A stretch of 64,000 bases of DNA from JAFGBI01 sp964454025 (GTDB taxonomy: Bacteria; Myxococcota_A; Polyangia; Polyangiales; Polyangiaceae), in contig CAYVRP010000022.1 of NCBI GenBank assembly GCA_964454025.1, positions 19,268 to 83,267 of the forward strand. Direction: 5' to 3'. The position numbers and the translations under genes are program-made. The notes below the pieces were generated by a model. That model ran no database searches and was not told the DNA's origin. It was given only the letters and a program-made list of their open reading frames with translations. Below, piece by piece: positions 26,826 to 35,389 of the stretch (within the stretch, counting starts at the first letter, position 1; each line of letters starts with the position of its first letter).

Positions 26826-27665
26826 GTGCGTCTCGTGCTCCTGGCGACGGCGACGATGACGGCCCTCGCCTGCGAGCAGGCACCGTTGGCGCCTTCCACT
26901 CGAGCTCTGTCTCCCCCGACGACGGAGGAGGGGGGCCTGGTTCCCCGTCGGAGCCCGCCGGGGGTCGCCGCCGCGATGGCGCCCCGCGCCCTACGACCGT
27001 CCGCGCCGGTCGCGCACGCGGAGACGGCCTGCCCGGAGGGAATGGCGCTCGTGGAGGGCAGCTACTGCACCAACGTGCGGCACCGCTGCCTGCGCTACCT
27101 CGACGGCGCCGGTCGCTACGCCGAGTTTCGCTGCGCGCGCTACGCGGAGCCGGCCGAGTGCGTGGGGGCGCGGCAGGCGCTGCGCTTCTGCATGGACCTG
27201 GACGAGTACACCCCCGCGGGCGAGACGCTGCCGGCGAACTTCCGGAGCTACACGGACGCCAAACGAACCTGTAGCGCGCAGGGCAAGCGCGTGTGCCGCG
27301 AGAGCGAGTGGAATTTCGCCTGTGAAGGCGAGCAGATGCGCCCGTATCCCTATGGCTTCGAGCGAGACTCCGCGGCCTGCAACGCCGACCAGTCGGACCT
27401 GCTGAACGCGGAGGGGAAGCTCAAGGATCGGCGCGCTCCCAGCAATGCCTACCCGCGCTGCGTCAGCCCCTTCGGGATCCGCAACCTCAGCGGGAACCTG
27501 GAGGAATTCGTCCAGAGAGACGACGTGCTCCCCGAGGCACCGGCGATGAAAGGGGCGTACTGGCAGCCGGGGCGCAACCAGTGCCGCGCGGCGCAGACCG
27601 CGCACGACGCTCACTACAACGGGATGGAAACCGGGTTCCGCTGCTGCGCCGACCCCGCCGGTTGA
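26826..27665 (+). CDS. Secreted SUMF1/FGE-fold protein, copy 2
   Basis: 279-residue paralogue of the preceding gene. It starts with a short signal peptide (VRLVLLATATMTALAC; the Cys may be a weak lipobox) and a Pro/Ala-rich linker, then the same domain: CPEGMALVEGSYC, FCMDLDEYTP, CSAQGKRVCRESEWNFACEG, SPFGIRNLSGNLEEFVQ and QPGRNQCRAAQTAHDAHYNGMETGFRCC. The 19-residue stretch ESEWNFACEGEQMRPYPYG is identical in both. The FGE active-site Cys pair is again missing. Probable tandem duplication; role unknown, perhaps ligand binding outside the cell. Confidence 0.78.
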   Translation: MRLVLLATATMTALACEQAPLAPSTRALSPPTTEEGGLVPRRSPPGVAAAMAPRALRPSAPVAHAETACPEGMALVEGSYCTNVRHRCLRYLDGAGRYAEFRCARYAEPAECVGARQALRFCMDLDEYTPAGETLPANFRSYTDAKRTCSAQGKRVCRESEWNFACEGEQMRPYPYGFERDSAACNADQSDLLNAEGKLKDRRAPSNAYPRCVSPFGIRNLSGNLEEFVQRDDVLPEAPAMKGAYWQPGRNQCRAAQTAHDAHYNGMETGFRCCADPAG

Positions 27666-27854
27666 GCGCGCGCACCGCCGGCGGCGGCGATGCCCGCCGC
27701 GGCCGTGCCCGTTGGCGTCGGCCTTCACCGGTGCCCCGGGGTGAGCGTGGCGGCGGCGAGCGCGACCCGCCGTGCACCCGGCGCGGGGGATCACCCGCGG
27801 AGTCCCGGTCCCCCCGGAGAGGCGCCTCGAGGCGCGGGCTGCTCCCCGGGCGCG

Positions 27855-29684
27855 CTACTGCTCGGTCGCCCCCTCCTCCATCAGGTCAGGGACGGCACCG
27901 TCGGATCGCTCCTCAGCGGGACGGGACAGGGGGATCGGCACCCAGAGCGCGCGCACGCGGACTTCGTCTCCTTTCCTCGTGAACCCGGCGAGGCCGTAGA
28001 GCAGGTTCCACCCATGCCCGTCAGGGCGGCTCTGGTACGAGAAGAGCGGGAACAGGTGGAGCTGCCAGTGAAGGCCGTTGACGCCCCGCTGCTCGCGGTA
28101 ATACACGTTGCCGACCAACTGGGTGAGCGTGTCCGGTCCGCTGAAGCGGAAATAGAGGGGTAGCCCGATCGTGGCTCGCTCGCGGGTGCCCGCGAAGTCC
28201 CAGAACAGTGGGGCGATGACGGTGTGGGATCGACGGCCGTTTCGGCCAAGGTAGACGAGAGGGTGGAGGTTCGTGGACCAGCCGCGGAGTCCCTCGCGGT
28301 GCTGCACGAACGGGGTCACCCAGGTCGTCTCGCGCAGTCCGAAGCGGTCGGAGCGCGCGTAGAACGGGAAGTAGGCGTGGGTCGACTCCCGGGGGCTCGT
28401 CTTGGCGTAGTAGAAGGGGATGAGGAGCCGCTCGCGGATGTCCACCTCCGGATCGCGGAATTGCCAGTAGAGCGGGGTCACCATGTCGAGCCGGGTACGG
28501 CCGCGGTACCGCGCATAGGGCCAGGTGACGAACGTCCGATCCGCCGCGGCGCCTCGGGCCGCGAGGAAGAGCGGGTTGATGAACAGCCAGCTCTTGTCCT
28601 GCTCGTCGTGCCCGTAATGGAAGAGGGGCAGGACGGTGGTGTGTCGCTCCCCAGGCCCCCAGAGGCTGAAGTAGAAGGGCAGCAGGTGCAACCCCTCCCA
28701 GTCCGTCAGCACCCCCGCCTCCGAGCGCGTCCGATGCAGTCGGAGGTAGGGGCCCCAGAGGTTGAAGTAGCGTTCGGCCCGCTCGTCGTACCGGTACAGG
28801 TGTAGAAGCGGGGGGATCGCCTCCAGCTTCTTCAGCGGAGTCTGGCGGTAGAAGTAGAGGGGGGCCACTCCGAAGCCGATGGACTCCGCGGTGCGGGCGT
28901 CGCACTGCGGTCCCCCCTCCCAGCGACAGTAGCCGGGCCCGGCGATGCGGAGGCCGTGGTCGCCCGCGCGCTCCGTGTAGGTCAAGAGCGGGGGTACGAG
29001 GGTGTAGCCGCCGCCGCTCCGCCGGCCCGTGGCGTAGAACGGCAGGAACCAGTCGTCCCGCTGATCACCGGCCCGTCGATTGACGAAGGGCCCCACGATG
29101 GTCGTGCGCTCCCCGGCGGCCTCTCTCAGGTTCCACAGCACGGGAAACAGCACGTCGTGGCGGTGCTCCACGCTGCGACGCCGGTAGTAGAGCCCCCCGT
29201 ACAGCGTCGCCCGATCCGGGGCGGCCGCGTCGGTGAGGGACGGCTTCAGTCGCTCGATCCAGAGGGGGAATACGGTGCGGAGCCGATCCTCCCCGCGGCT
29301 TTCCGAGAAGTAGGGAGGCACCACGCGCCGCGCCACCGGCGCGGTGATCGGCGGTTTCAGCTCATCCGGATCCAGGCTCGACCCGATCTGCTTCCTCGCC
29401 GCGTCGCTGATCCTCAGCGGCTCTGCCGGGAGGGTGGGTTCCTCTCCCTCGGGGATCAGGCTGTCACCGCCGCTGGCCGCGTGGATCTCGGGCTCTCCCT
29501 CCGCCGGCGGCTTCGGCGGCGGCGGCTTGCCCTTCTTGCCACGCGGGCCCCCGGGTCCGGCCCCTCCCCCGGGTCCGAAGCCGGGGCTCACCCCGGGTCC
29601 GTACGGGTCCTGCGCCGCAGCGGCGCCCGCGAAGGTCAGCCCGACCAGGAGCGCGGTCAGGGAGACGGAGCGTCGTCCAGTCAC
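27855..29684 (-). CDS. Exported repeat-rich protein, function unknown
   Basis: 609-residue protein with a Sec signal (MTGRRSVSLTALLVGLTFAGAAAAQ), a Gly/Pro-rich then Lys/Pro linker (GPGGPRGKKGKPPPPKPP) and a long region in which short aromatic strand pairs recur every 20-50 residues: VFPLWIERLK, LYYRRRSVEHRHDVLFPVLWNLRE, DDWFLPFYATGRR, VLPLFHYGHDE, VTPLYWQFRDPE, LIPFYYAKTS, YFPFYARSD, IAPLFWDFAG, GLPLYFRFSG, LFPLFSYQSR. The alternating pattern suggests an all-beta repeat protein, perhaps a surface or outer-membrane beta structure. I do not recognise the family. Its GTG start overlaps the hisS stop (GTGA), so it is translated with hisS, an odd pairing. Confidence 0.75.
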   Translation of the reverse strand: MTGRRSVSLTALLVGLTFAGAAAAQDPYGPGVSPGFGPGGGAGPGGPRGKKGKPPPPKPPAEGEPEIHAASGGDSLIPEGEEPTLPAEPLRISDAARKQIGSSLDPDELKPPITAPVARRVVPPYFSESRGEDRLRTVFPLWIERLKPSLTDAAAPDRATLYGGLYYRRRSVEHRHDVLFPVLWNLREAAGERTTIVGPFVNRRAGDQRDDWFLPFYATGRRSGGGYTLVPPLLTYTERAGDHGLRIAGPGYCRWEGGPQCDARTAESIGFGVAPLYFYRQTPLKKLEAIPPLLHLYRYDERAERYFNLWGPYLRLHRTRSEAGVLTDWEGLHLLPFYFSLWGPGERHTTVLPLFHYGHDEQDKSWLFINPLFLAARGAAADRTFVTWPYARYRGRTRLDMVTPLYWQFRDPEVDIRERLLIPFYYAKTSPRESTHAYFPFYARSDRFGLRETTWVTPFVQHREGLRGWSTNLHPLVYLGRNGRRSHTVIAPLFWDFAGTRERATIGLPLYFRFSGPDTLTQLVGNVYYREQRGVNGLHWQLHLFPLFSYQSRPDGHGWNLLYGLAGFTRKGDEVRVRALWVPIPLSRPAEERSDGAVPDLMEEGATEQ

Positions 29685-30964
29685 CGCTCCTCCCGAGTCC
29701 GACCGGGGTGAGCCAGTCGATGGGCGACAGTCGCGCCCACCGCGTCGAGCGGGACGTCCTCGGTGACGTGCTCGACGAGGTCCTTGACCTGGGCAACCCC
29801 GCGCTCCACCTCGCTGTCGCCGATGACGAGGCAGATCCGGGCTCCGATGGCATCCGCCCGACGGAGCATGCTCTTGAGGGAACCCCCGCGTCCGTCCACG
29901 TCGACGACGACCCCAGCGTCCCGGAGATCCCGCGCGACCGCCAGCGCCTTGAGCTGCGCCGGGAGCCCGAGCGGCGCGACCACGCAGCAGGGCGGGGGAG
30001 CCGCCGGTTGCTCGTCAAGGGCGAGCAGGATGCGCTCGAGGCCCATCGCGAACCCGATCGCGGGGGTGTCGGCGCCCCCGAGATCCCGCAACATCCCGTC
30101 GTACCGCCCCCCGCCGCAGAGGGTGTTCTGCGCGCCCAGGGCGCCCGAGCGCGCGTTGAGCTCGAACAGGGGCCGGGTGTAGTAGTCGAGGCCGCGCACC
30201 AGGCCCGGCGCCACGGCGTAGGGGACGCCGAGCGCGTCGAGCCCCGCGAGGAGCCCGTCCCAGTGGCGGCGATCGTCCCCCTCGAGCAGGTCCAGGATGG
30301 ACGGGGCCTCCGCGACGACGGCGCGGTCCCGCTCGTCCTTGGAGTCGAGCACGCGGAGGGGATTGCGCTCGATTCGGCCTCGAGCGTGCTCGCTCAGGTG
30401 GTGGGCCCGCGGCTGCAGGAAGGCACGGAGCGCCTCGCGGTAGCGGGCGCGAGCCTCGGCGCCACCGATCGAGTTGATGCAGACCTCCACGTCCGGCACG
30501 CCGATCTCGCGAAAGAACGTGACGAGCAGGTCGAGCATCTCGACGTCGACGAGCGGGCCGGGGTCACCGTAGACCTCGCACCCCGCCTGGTGAAACTGGC
30601 GGTACCGCCCGCGCTGGGGGCGTTCCGCTCGAAACATCGGCCCCAGGTAGAACCAGCGGGTCAGCGGTTCGCGGGCTTGGACCTTGTGGGTCAGGTAGGC
30701 CCGCGCCGCCCCGGCCGTCCCCTCGGGGCGCAGCGTGAGCGACTCGCCCTCGGACCGCGTGAAGGTGAACATCTCCTTTTCGACCACGTCGGTCGCCTCG
30801 CCAATCGAGCGGACGAACAGCTCGGTGTGCTCGAGCAGCGGCGTCCTCACCTCGGCGTAGCGGTAGCGACCCACGATTCGTCGGAACGTCGCCTCGAGGC
30901 GATGCCAGCGCGGCATCTCTTCGGGCAGGATGTCGTTCATCCCCTTGACGGGGGCGTATCGCAT
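29681..30964 (-). CDS. hisS: Histidyl-tRNA synthetase (HisS)
   Basis: Class II aminoacyl-tRNA synthetase, 427 residues. Motif 1 is in YAEVRTPLLEHTELFVRSIGE; motif 2 in RWFYLGPMFRAERPQRGRYRQFHQAGCE; the histidine-specific LVRGLDYYTRPLFE and the motif 3 AIGFAMGLERI are present; the C-terminal anticodon-binding domain includes GGSLKSMLRRADAIGARICLVIG. The gene leads a two-gene transcript with the repeat-rich exported protein. Confidence 0.97.
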   Translation of the reverse strand: MRYAPVKGMNDILPEEMPRWHRLEATFRRIVGRYRYAEVRTPLLEHTELFVRSIGEATDVVEKEMFTFTRSEGESLTLRPEGTAGAARAYLTHKVQAREPLTRWFYLGPMFRAERPQRGRYRQFHQAGCEVYGDPGPLVDVEMLDLLVTFFREIGVPDVEVCINSIGGAEARARYREALRAFLQPRAHHLSEHARGRIERNPLRVLDSKDERDRAVVAEAPSILDLLEGDDRRHWDGLLAGLDALGVPYAVAPGLVRGLDYYTRPLFELNARSGALGAQNTLCGGGRYDGMLRDLGGADTPAIGFAMGLERILLALDEQPAAPPPCCVVAPLGLPAQLKALAVARDLRDAGVVVDVDGRGGSLKSMLRRADAIGARICLVIGDSEVERGVAQVKDLVEHVTEDVPLDAVGATVAHRLAHPGRTREER

Positions 30965-31020
30965 GGGATCCCCAGGATCGAGGCGTGCCTCCGTACCGCC
31001 GGGGCGCGGAGGTCCTGCGG

Positions 31021-31049
31021 CTTATGCTCGGGCCTGTCGGCCCGGTCAA
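31021..31049 (-). promoter_or_regulatory. hisS promoter with spacer dyad
   Basis: On the minus strand TTGACC (31049-31044), a 17-base spacer and CATAAG (31026-31021). The spacer holds the inverted repeat CGGGCC-GACA-GGCCCG-like element (core GGGCC/GGCCC). The predicted leader before hisS is about 50 bases. Confidence 0.55.
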
Positions 31050-31178
31050 GCTCTCCGACCGTCGCGTGCGCTCTGCGCCACCGACTGCGCCCTCCCCGAA
31101 CCTCGTTCGTGCCTGCCTCTGGTGGCGCTTCCCCATCCAGGAGACCTCGTTCGGCTCCCGTCGTGGTAGTGCGGAGTC

Positions 31179-31604
31179 GTGAAAGCGGCCGCGGTGGACC
31201 TCGGAGCAGTGCGAGTCGGGCTCGCTGTCACTGACGACCTCGGCTGGCTGGCCCATCCCCGAGCATTCCTGGACGGCCGGTCGCTCGAGGGTGTTCTGGA
31301 AGCACTTGCGACGCTGGCTCGTGACGAAGGGATCGAGGTCTTCCTGGTCGGTCTCCCCAGCACCCTGGGCGGGCGCAGCGGCAGCGGGGCGCGGCGCGCG
31401 CGCCGATTCGCGCAGGACCTCGCCGCCCGCACCGGGGCCCGGGTCGAGCTCGTCGACGAGCGGTTGACCACCGTCGAGGCCTCGGCTCGGTTGCGCGAGG
31501 GGGGACGCCGGGGACGAGACGCGCGGAGCCGGGTCGACAGCGCGGCAGCAGCGGTGCTCCTCCAGTCCTGGATCGACGCCCATCGGGAGCGGCCGGTGCG
31601 ATGA
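31179..31604 (+). CDS. ruvX: RuvX/YqgF Holliday-junction-resolvase-like nuclease
   Basis: 141-residue RNase-H-fold protein of the YqgF family, implicated in 16S rRNA 5'-end processing. Family landmarks: AVDLGAVRVGLAVTD with the first catalytic Asp (typically D-x-G-x-x-R-x-G), GLPSTLGGRSGSGARRARRFA, and VELVDERLTTVEASARL with the second acidic residue. GTG start with GGAG close upstream. Its stop overlaps mltG by ATGA, a common pairing. Confidence 0.9.
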   Translation: MKAAAVDLGAVRVGLAVTDDLGWLAHPRAFLDGRSLEGVLEALATLARDEGIEVFLVGLPSTLGGRSGSGARRARRFAQDLAARTGARVELVDERLTTVEASARLREGGRRGRDARSRVDSAAAAVLLQSWIDAHRERPVR

Positions 31605-32851
31605 GCACGCGGGGTACCAGGGCGCAGCGGACGCGAACAGGCGACCCCCGCTCGCGTGGCTCGACCGCGTCGGCCGAACGGGGAGCTCCCGGACGCGGGA
31701 CAAGAGGCCGGGGGCGCGCGACCGCATCCCGCGCCACGGGCTCCCGTTCCGCCTCGGGGCCGCACCCCCGTCGAGCGAGGCGCGGTCCACGGCGTCAACC
31801 GTTGCCGCTTGTGGTCGGTGCTGGTCTCGTCATGCTGGCGAGCCTGCTGGCCGGAGGCTTCGCCGCGGCGACGACGCGGCCGGGACCCGGCACCGGCCGC
31901 CGCGTGGTCGTCGACTGGTCCACGGCGACGGGCGCGCTAGAGGCCGGCCGCCGCCTTGCCGGGGCCGGTCTGATTCGATCATGGGCTCCCTTCACCATCG
32001 CCTACTGGCTGACCGGCGCGCGGCGTCACATCGCCCCGGGGGAGCACCTGGTCGATGACACGATGAGCCCCCGCGACCTGCTTCGTACCCTGGAGCGTGC
32101 CCCCAAGCGACCGGTTCGGAGCGTGGTCTTGCCCGAGGGCTTGCATCATCGCCAGATAGCCGAGCGCCTGGAGCAACGGGGGATCTGCAGCGCCCGGGCG
32201 TTCGTCGCGGCGGTGCGGGATCCGACGCTCCTCGACGAGCTCGACATCGAGGGGGACACCGCCGAGGGCTACCTTTTCCCGGCGACCTACGATCTGCTCG
32301 CCAACACCCCCGCCGAGCAGGTCGTGCGACGCCTGGTCGGGGAGGCGCAGGTCCGTCTGGAGCGGCTCCGGCAGCGACACCCGGACGGGTACGCGCGTCG
32401 GGTGAGGGAGCTCGGGGGCGGCGACCGGTCCATCCTGACGCTCGCATCCATCGGCGAGAAGGAGGCGCAGGGCGCCGACGAACGCGCGCGGATCGCCCGC
32501 GTGTACCTCAACCGCCTGACCGATCCCACCTTCGTGCCCCGGGGACGGCTCCAGGCCGACCCCACGGCGGGCTACGGCTGCCTGGCACGCCCCGAGCTCG
32601 CGAGCTGCGCCGGGTACACCGGCAAGATCACGCCCGAGCTCCTCCGTGACCCCCAGAACCCGTACAACACGTACCGGCACGCCGGCCTTCCGCCGTCGCC
32701 CATCGCGAACCCTGGCGAGCCATCCATCGAAGCGGTGTTGGCTCCAGCCGAGGGCGACGAGCTCTTCTTCTACGCGACGGGGGACGGTCGCCACCGGTTC
32801 AGCCGGTCCTTCGCCGAACATCGCGACGCCATCGAGTCCGGGCGCCCGTGA
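31601..32851 (+). CDS. mltG: Endolytic murein transglycosylase (MltG/YceG)
   Basis: Inner-membrane peptidoglycan terminase, 416 residues. An Arg/Ser/Thr-rich cytoplasmic N-terminus of about 65 residues precedes one membrane helix (LPLVVGAGLVMLASLLAGGFAAA). A LysM-like region and the catalytic YceG domain follow: TAEGYLFPATYDL, LASIGEKEAQGADERARIARVYLNRL with the catalytic Glu, LQADPTAGYG, and NPYNTYRHAGLPPSPIANPG. The basic N-terminal tail is longer than usual. Co-translated with ruvX and followed at once by a terminator. Confidence 0.93.
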   Translation: MSTRGTRAQRTRTGDPRSRGSTASAERGAPGRGTRGRGRATASRATGSRSASGPHPRRARRGPRRQPLPLVVGAGLVMLASLLAGGFAAATTRPGPGTGRRVVVDWSTATGALEAGRRLAGAGLIRSWAPFTIAYWLTGARRHIAPGEHLVDDTMSPRDLLRTLERAPKRPVRSVVLPEGLHHRQIAERLEQRGICSARAFVAAVRDPTLLDELDIEGDTAEGYLFPATYDLLANTPAEQVVRRLVGEAQVRLERLRQRHPDGYARRVRELGGGDRSILTLASIGEKEAQGADERARIARVYLNRLTDPTFVPRGRLQADPTAGYGCLARPELASCAGYTGKITPELLRDPQNPYNTYRHAGLPPSPIANPGEPSIEAVLAPAEGDELFFYATGDGRHRFSRSFAEHRDAIESGRP

Positions 32852-32880
32852 GCCGCCCCCGGCTCCGGACGGGCCTTTTC
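32844..32880 (+). terminator. Intrinsic terminator of ruvX-mltG
   Basis: Nested stem: GCCCGT (32844-32849) with ACGGGC (32869-32874), enclosing GAGCCG (32850-32855) with CGGCTC (32860-32865), followed by CTTTTC. The stem begins inside the mltG stop codon region. Confidence 0.65.
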
Positions 32881-32904
32881 GGCTCGGCGGGTAGCTGCTA
32901 TGTA
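32876..32904 (+). promoter_or_regulatory. Weak candidate promoter of transketolase
   Basis: TATGTA (32899-32904) lies 11 bases before the ATG, with a poor TTTTCG -35 at 17-base spacing. No Shine-Dalgarno is visible, so a very short leader is possible. Confidence 0.3.
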
Positions 32905-32915
32905 CCGCCGCCCCC

Positions 32916-34889
32916 ATGACCGACTCCACTCTGCAGGCCGCCATCCACACCGTGCGCTTCCTCTCCGCCGACGCCGTCGAGCAGGCAGCGAGCGGCCACC
33001 CCGGCACCCCGATGGCGCTGGCGGGCATCGCCGTGGAGATCTTCGCGCGCCATCTCCGCGCAGTCCCGGAGGCGCCGGACTGGCCGAACCGCGACCGCTT
33101 CGTCCTCTCCTGCGGACACGCCTCGATGCTGCTCTACTCCGTGCTCCATCTGGCCGGATATCCCGTCAGCCTCGACGACATCAAGGCGTTCCGCCAGTGG
33201 GGATCCAAGACCCCGGGACACCCTGAGTGCGGCCACACGCCGGGGGTCGAAACCACGACCGGGCCGCTCGGGCAGGGGATCGGGAATGCGGTGGGGCTGG
33301 CCCTGGCCGCGAAGATGGCGGGCGCCCGCGTCAACGCCCCGGGAGCCGCCGTGATCGACTACCGCGGCTTCGTCATCGCCTCCGATGGGGACCTGATGGA
33401 GGGGATCAGCGGCGAGGCGTCGAGCATCGCCGGACACCTCGGCCTCGAGAATCTCGTCGTCGTCTACGACGACAACCGGATCACCATCGACGGAGCGACG
33501 TCCATCACCTTCACCGAGGACGTCGGACAGCGCTACGAGAGCTATGGGTGGTACGTCCAGCGGGTGGACGGCCATGATGCGACGGCGCTCCGCGAGGCGC
33601 TCGACCGCGCCGTCGCGGAGCCCGCCCGACCTTCGCTCATCGTCGCGCGCACCCACATCGCGATCGGCGCTCCTACGAAGCAGGACACCCCCGCCGCCCA
33701 CGGCGCCCCCCTCGGTCGTGCCGAGATCGACGGCGCCAAGCAGGCCGCCGGGTGGCCGCTCACGCCCTTCCATGTCCCCGCGGATGCCTACGCCCCCTTC
33801 CGGGCCTTCGCCGCGGAGAACCGCGCGCGGCACGCTGCCTGGAAGTCCATGGTCGCGGGCCTCGACGCGGAGCGCGCTGCCGCCTGGCGCCGCCTGAGTC
33901 AGCGGGAGGTCCCGAACGACCTGCTCGAGACGCTGGCGAAGAGCGCTCCGGGCAAGAGCGACGCGACGCGGTCGCTCAGCGCGGAGGTAGAGCAGCAGGT
34001 AGCGGCCCTGGTACCGTCGCTCGTGGCCGGTTCGGCGGACCTGGCCGGCTCCTGCAAGACGACGATCAAGGGCGGCGGCGAGGTGGCGCGAGGCAGCTTC
34101 GCCGGACGCAACCTGCACTACGGGATCCGCGAGCACGCCATGGGCGCCATCATGAACGGGCTGGCGCTCTCTGGCTTCTTCGTCCCGGTCGGATCCACGT
34201 TCCTGATGTTCGCGGACTACATGCGCCCGGCGATTCGCCTGGCGGCCCTGATGGGCCAGCAGGCGGTGTACGTCTTCACCCACGACTCCTTCTTCGTGGG
34301 CGAGGACGGTCCGACGCACCAGCCGATCGAGCACCTCTGGGCGCTGCGCCTCATCCCGAACCTCGACGTCGTTCGCCCGGCCGACGGGCTCGAGTGCGCG
34401 GTGGCCTGGGCGCACGCGATGGCGCGTCGCCAGGGACCAACCGCCCTGATTCTGTCGCGCCAGACCCTCCCGGCGCTGCAACGGCCGGCGGGCTTCGATC
34501 CCCAGGCCGTTCTGAAGGGTGCCTATGTCCTGGTTGACACCCCCGACCCAACGCTGGTGCTCATCGCGAGCGGGAGCGAGGGGGGCGCGGCGCTCGGCGC
34601 CCGCCCGCGGCTGGAGGCCAAGGGGCACCGGGTTCGCGTCGTCTCTGCGCCCTGCTGGGACGCCTTCCAGCGCCTCCCTGCGGGCGAGCGCGAGGCCGTC
34701 CTCGGACGAGGCGTCCGGCGCGTCGTGGTCGAGGCCGGCACGACCGCGGCCTGGCGCGGTGCGGTCGGCGACGACGGGATCGTGATCGGCATCGACCACT
34801 TCGGCGCCTCGGCACCCGCCGAGCGGCTCGCCGAGGAGTTTGGATTCACCCCGGAGCGCGTCGCCGAACGAATTCTCGCCGAGCTCTGA
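32916..34889 (+). CDS. tkt: Transketolase
   Basis: ThDP-dependent enzyme of the pentose-phosphate pathway transferring two-carbon ketol units. The 657-residue product has SGHPGTPMALAGIA, the ThDP motif SDGDLMEGISGEASSIAGHLGL with VVYDDNRITIDG, pyrimidine-domain GIREHAMGAIMNGLALSGFFVPVGSTFLMFADYMRPAIRLAAL, and HDSFFVGEDGPTHQPIEHLWALR. Length matches bacterial TktA (about 660). Monocistronic by position. Confidence 0.95.
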   Translation: MTDSTLQAAIHTVRFLSADAVEQAASGHPGTPMALAGIAVEIFARHLRAVPEAPDWPNRDRFVLSCGHASMLLYSVLHLAGYPVSLDDIKAFRQWGSKTPGHPECGHTPGVETTTGPLGQGIGNAVGLALAAKMAGARVNAPGAAVIDYRGFVIASDGDLMEGISGEASSIAGHLGLENLVVVYDDNRITIDGATSITFTEDVGQRYESYGWYVQRVDGHDATALREALDRAVAEPARPSLIVARTHIAIGAPTKQDTPAAHGAPLGRAEIDGAKQAAGWPLTPFHVPADAYAPFRAFAAENRARHAAWKSMVAGLDAERAAAWRRLSQREVPNDLLETLAKSAPGKSDATRSLSAEVEQQVAALVPSLVAGSADLAGSCKTTIKGGGEVARGSFAGRNLHYGIREHAMGAIMNGLALSGFFVPVGSTFLMFADYMRPAIRLAALMGQQAVYVFTHDSFFVGEDGPTHQPIEHLWALRLIPNLDVVRPADGLECAVAWAHAMARRQGPTALILSRQTLPALQRPAGFDPQAVLKGAYVLVDTPDPTLVLIASGSEGGAALGARPRLEAKGHRVRVVSAPCWDAFQRLPAGEREAVLGRGVRRVVVEAGTTAAWRGAVGDDGIVIGIDHFGASAPAERLAEEFGFTPERVAERILAEL

Positions 34890-35041
34890 CCCCCACGGCG
34901 CTTGCCAGACCCGGGCCGCCTGCCACGCGCTGGCGCCCGGCAATGCGCTCGAGCGGCGGTCGGGCGGGTGGAGCGGCGGGAGGCTTGGCCCGCGGGCGCG
35001 ATGGCGGTAGAAATTGAGGGAGCTCGCGAAAGGAGTTCCGC

Positions 35042-35389
35042 CTGAACCTCCCGATCGTCTTGGTGCCGCACCCGCACGTGTCCGCGGACCCGGGCGTGCT
35101 CGGAGGTAGCCCGTTCGTGGTCGGCTCACGCGTCCCGGTGCGGCGCCTCTGGGCGTTCTACCGGAACGGAACGCGCGTGGAGGTCCTGCTCCGTCGGTAC
35201 CCGCAGCTCGGGGCGGCGAAGATCTTCGACGCGCGCGCCTTCGCCCTCGACAACCCCGAGGTGATCGACGCGGACCTGCAGCGCGAGCAGGAGTTGCTCA
35301 AGCGCGTGGGGCAGCGGCTCCCGCGTCGCCGGAGCAGCCCGGAGCAGATCGAGCTGCCCTTCGCGACCGCGGGCGGAGGGAAGCGCTGA
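35042..35389 (+). CDS. DUF433-like small protein
   Basis: Short helical protein with HVSADPGVLGGSPFVVGSRVPVRRLWAFYRNGTRVEVLLRRYPQL, the HTH-like pattern of DUF433 proteins (xGxPxIxGTRVPV), which occur singly or as antitoxin-like partners of PIN-type toxins. No toxin gene is next to it. An AAAGGAG Shine-Dalgarno (35029-35035) lies 6 bases before a CTG at 35042, the start used here (115 residues); TTG 35060 and GTG 35063 are alternatives but are badly spaced. The C-terminal quarter is basic, then Gly-rich. Confidence 0.65.
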   Translation: MNLPIVLVPHPHVSADPGVLGGSPFVVGSRVPVRRLWAFYRNGTRVEVLLRRYPQLGAAKIFDARAFALDNPEVIDADLQREQELLKRVGQRLPRRRSSPEQIELPFATAGGGKR

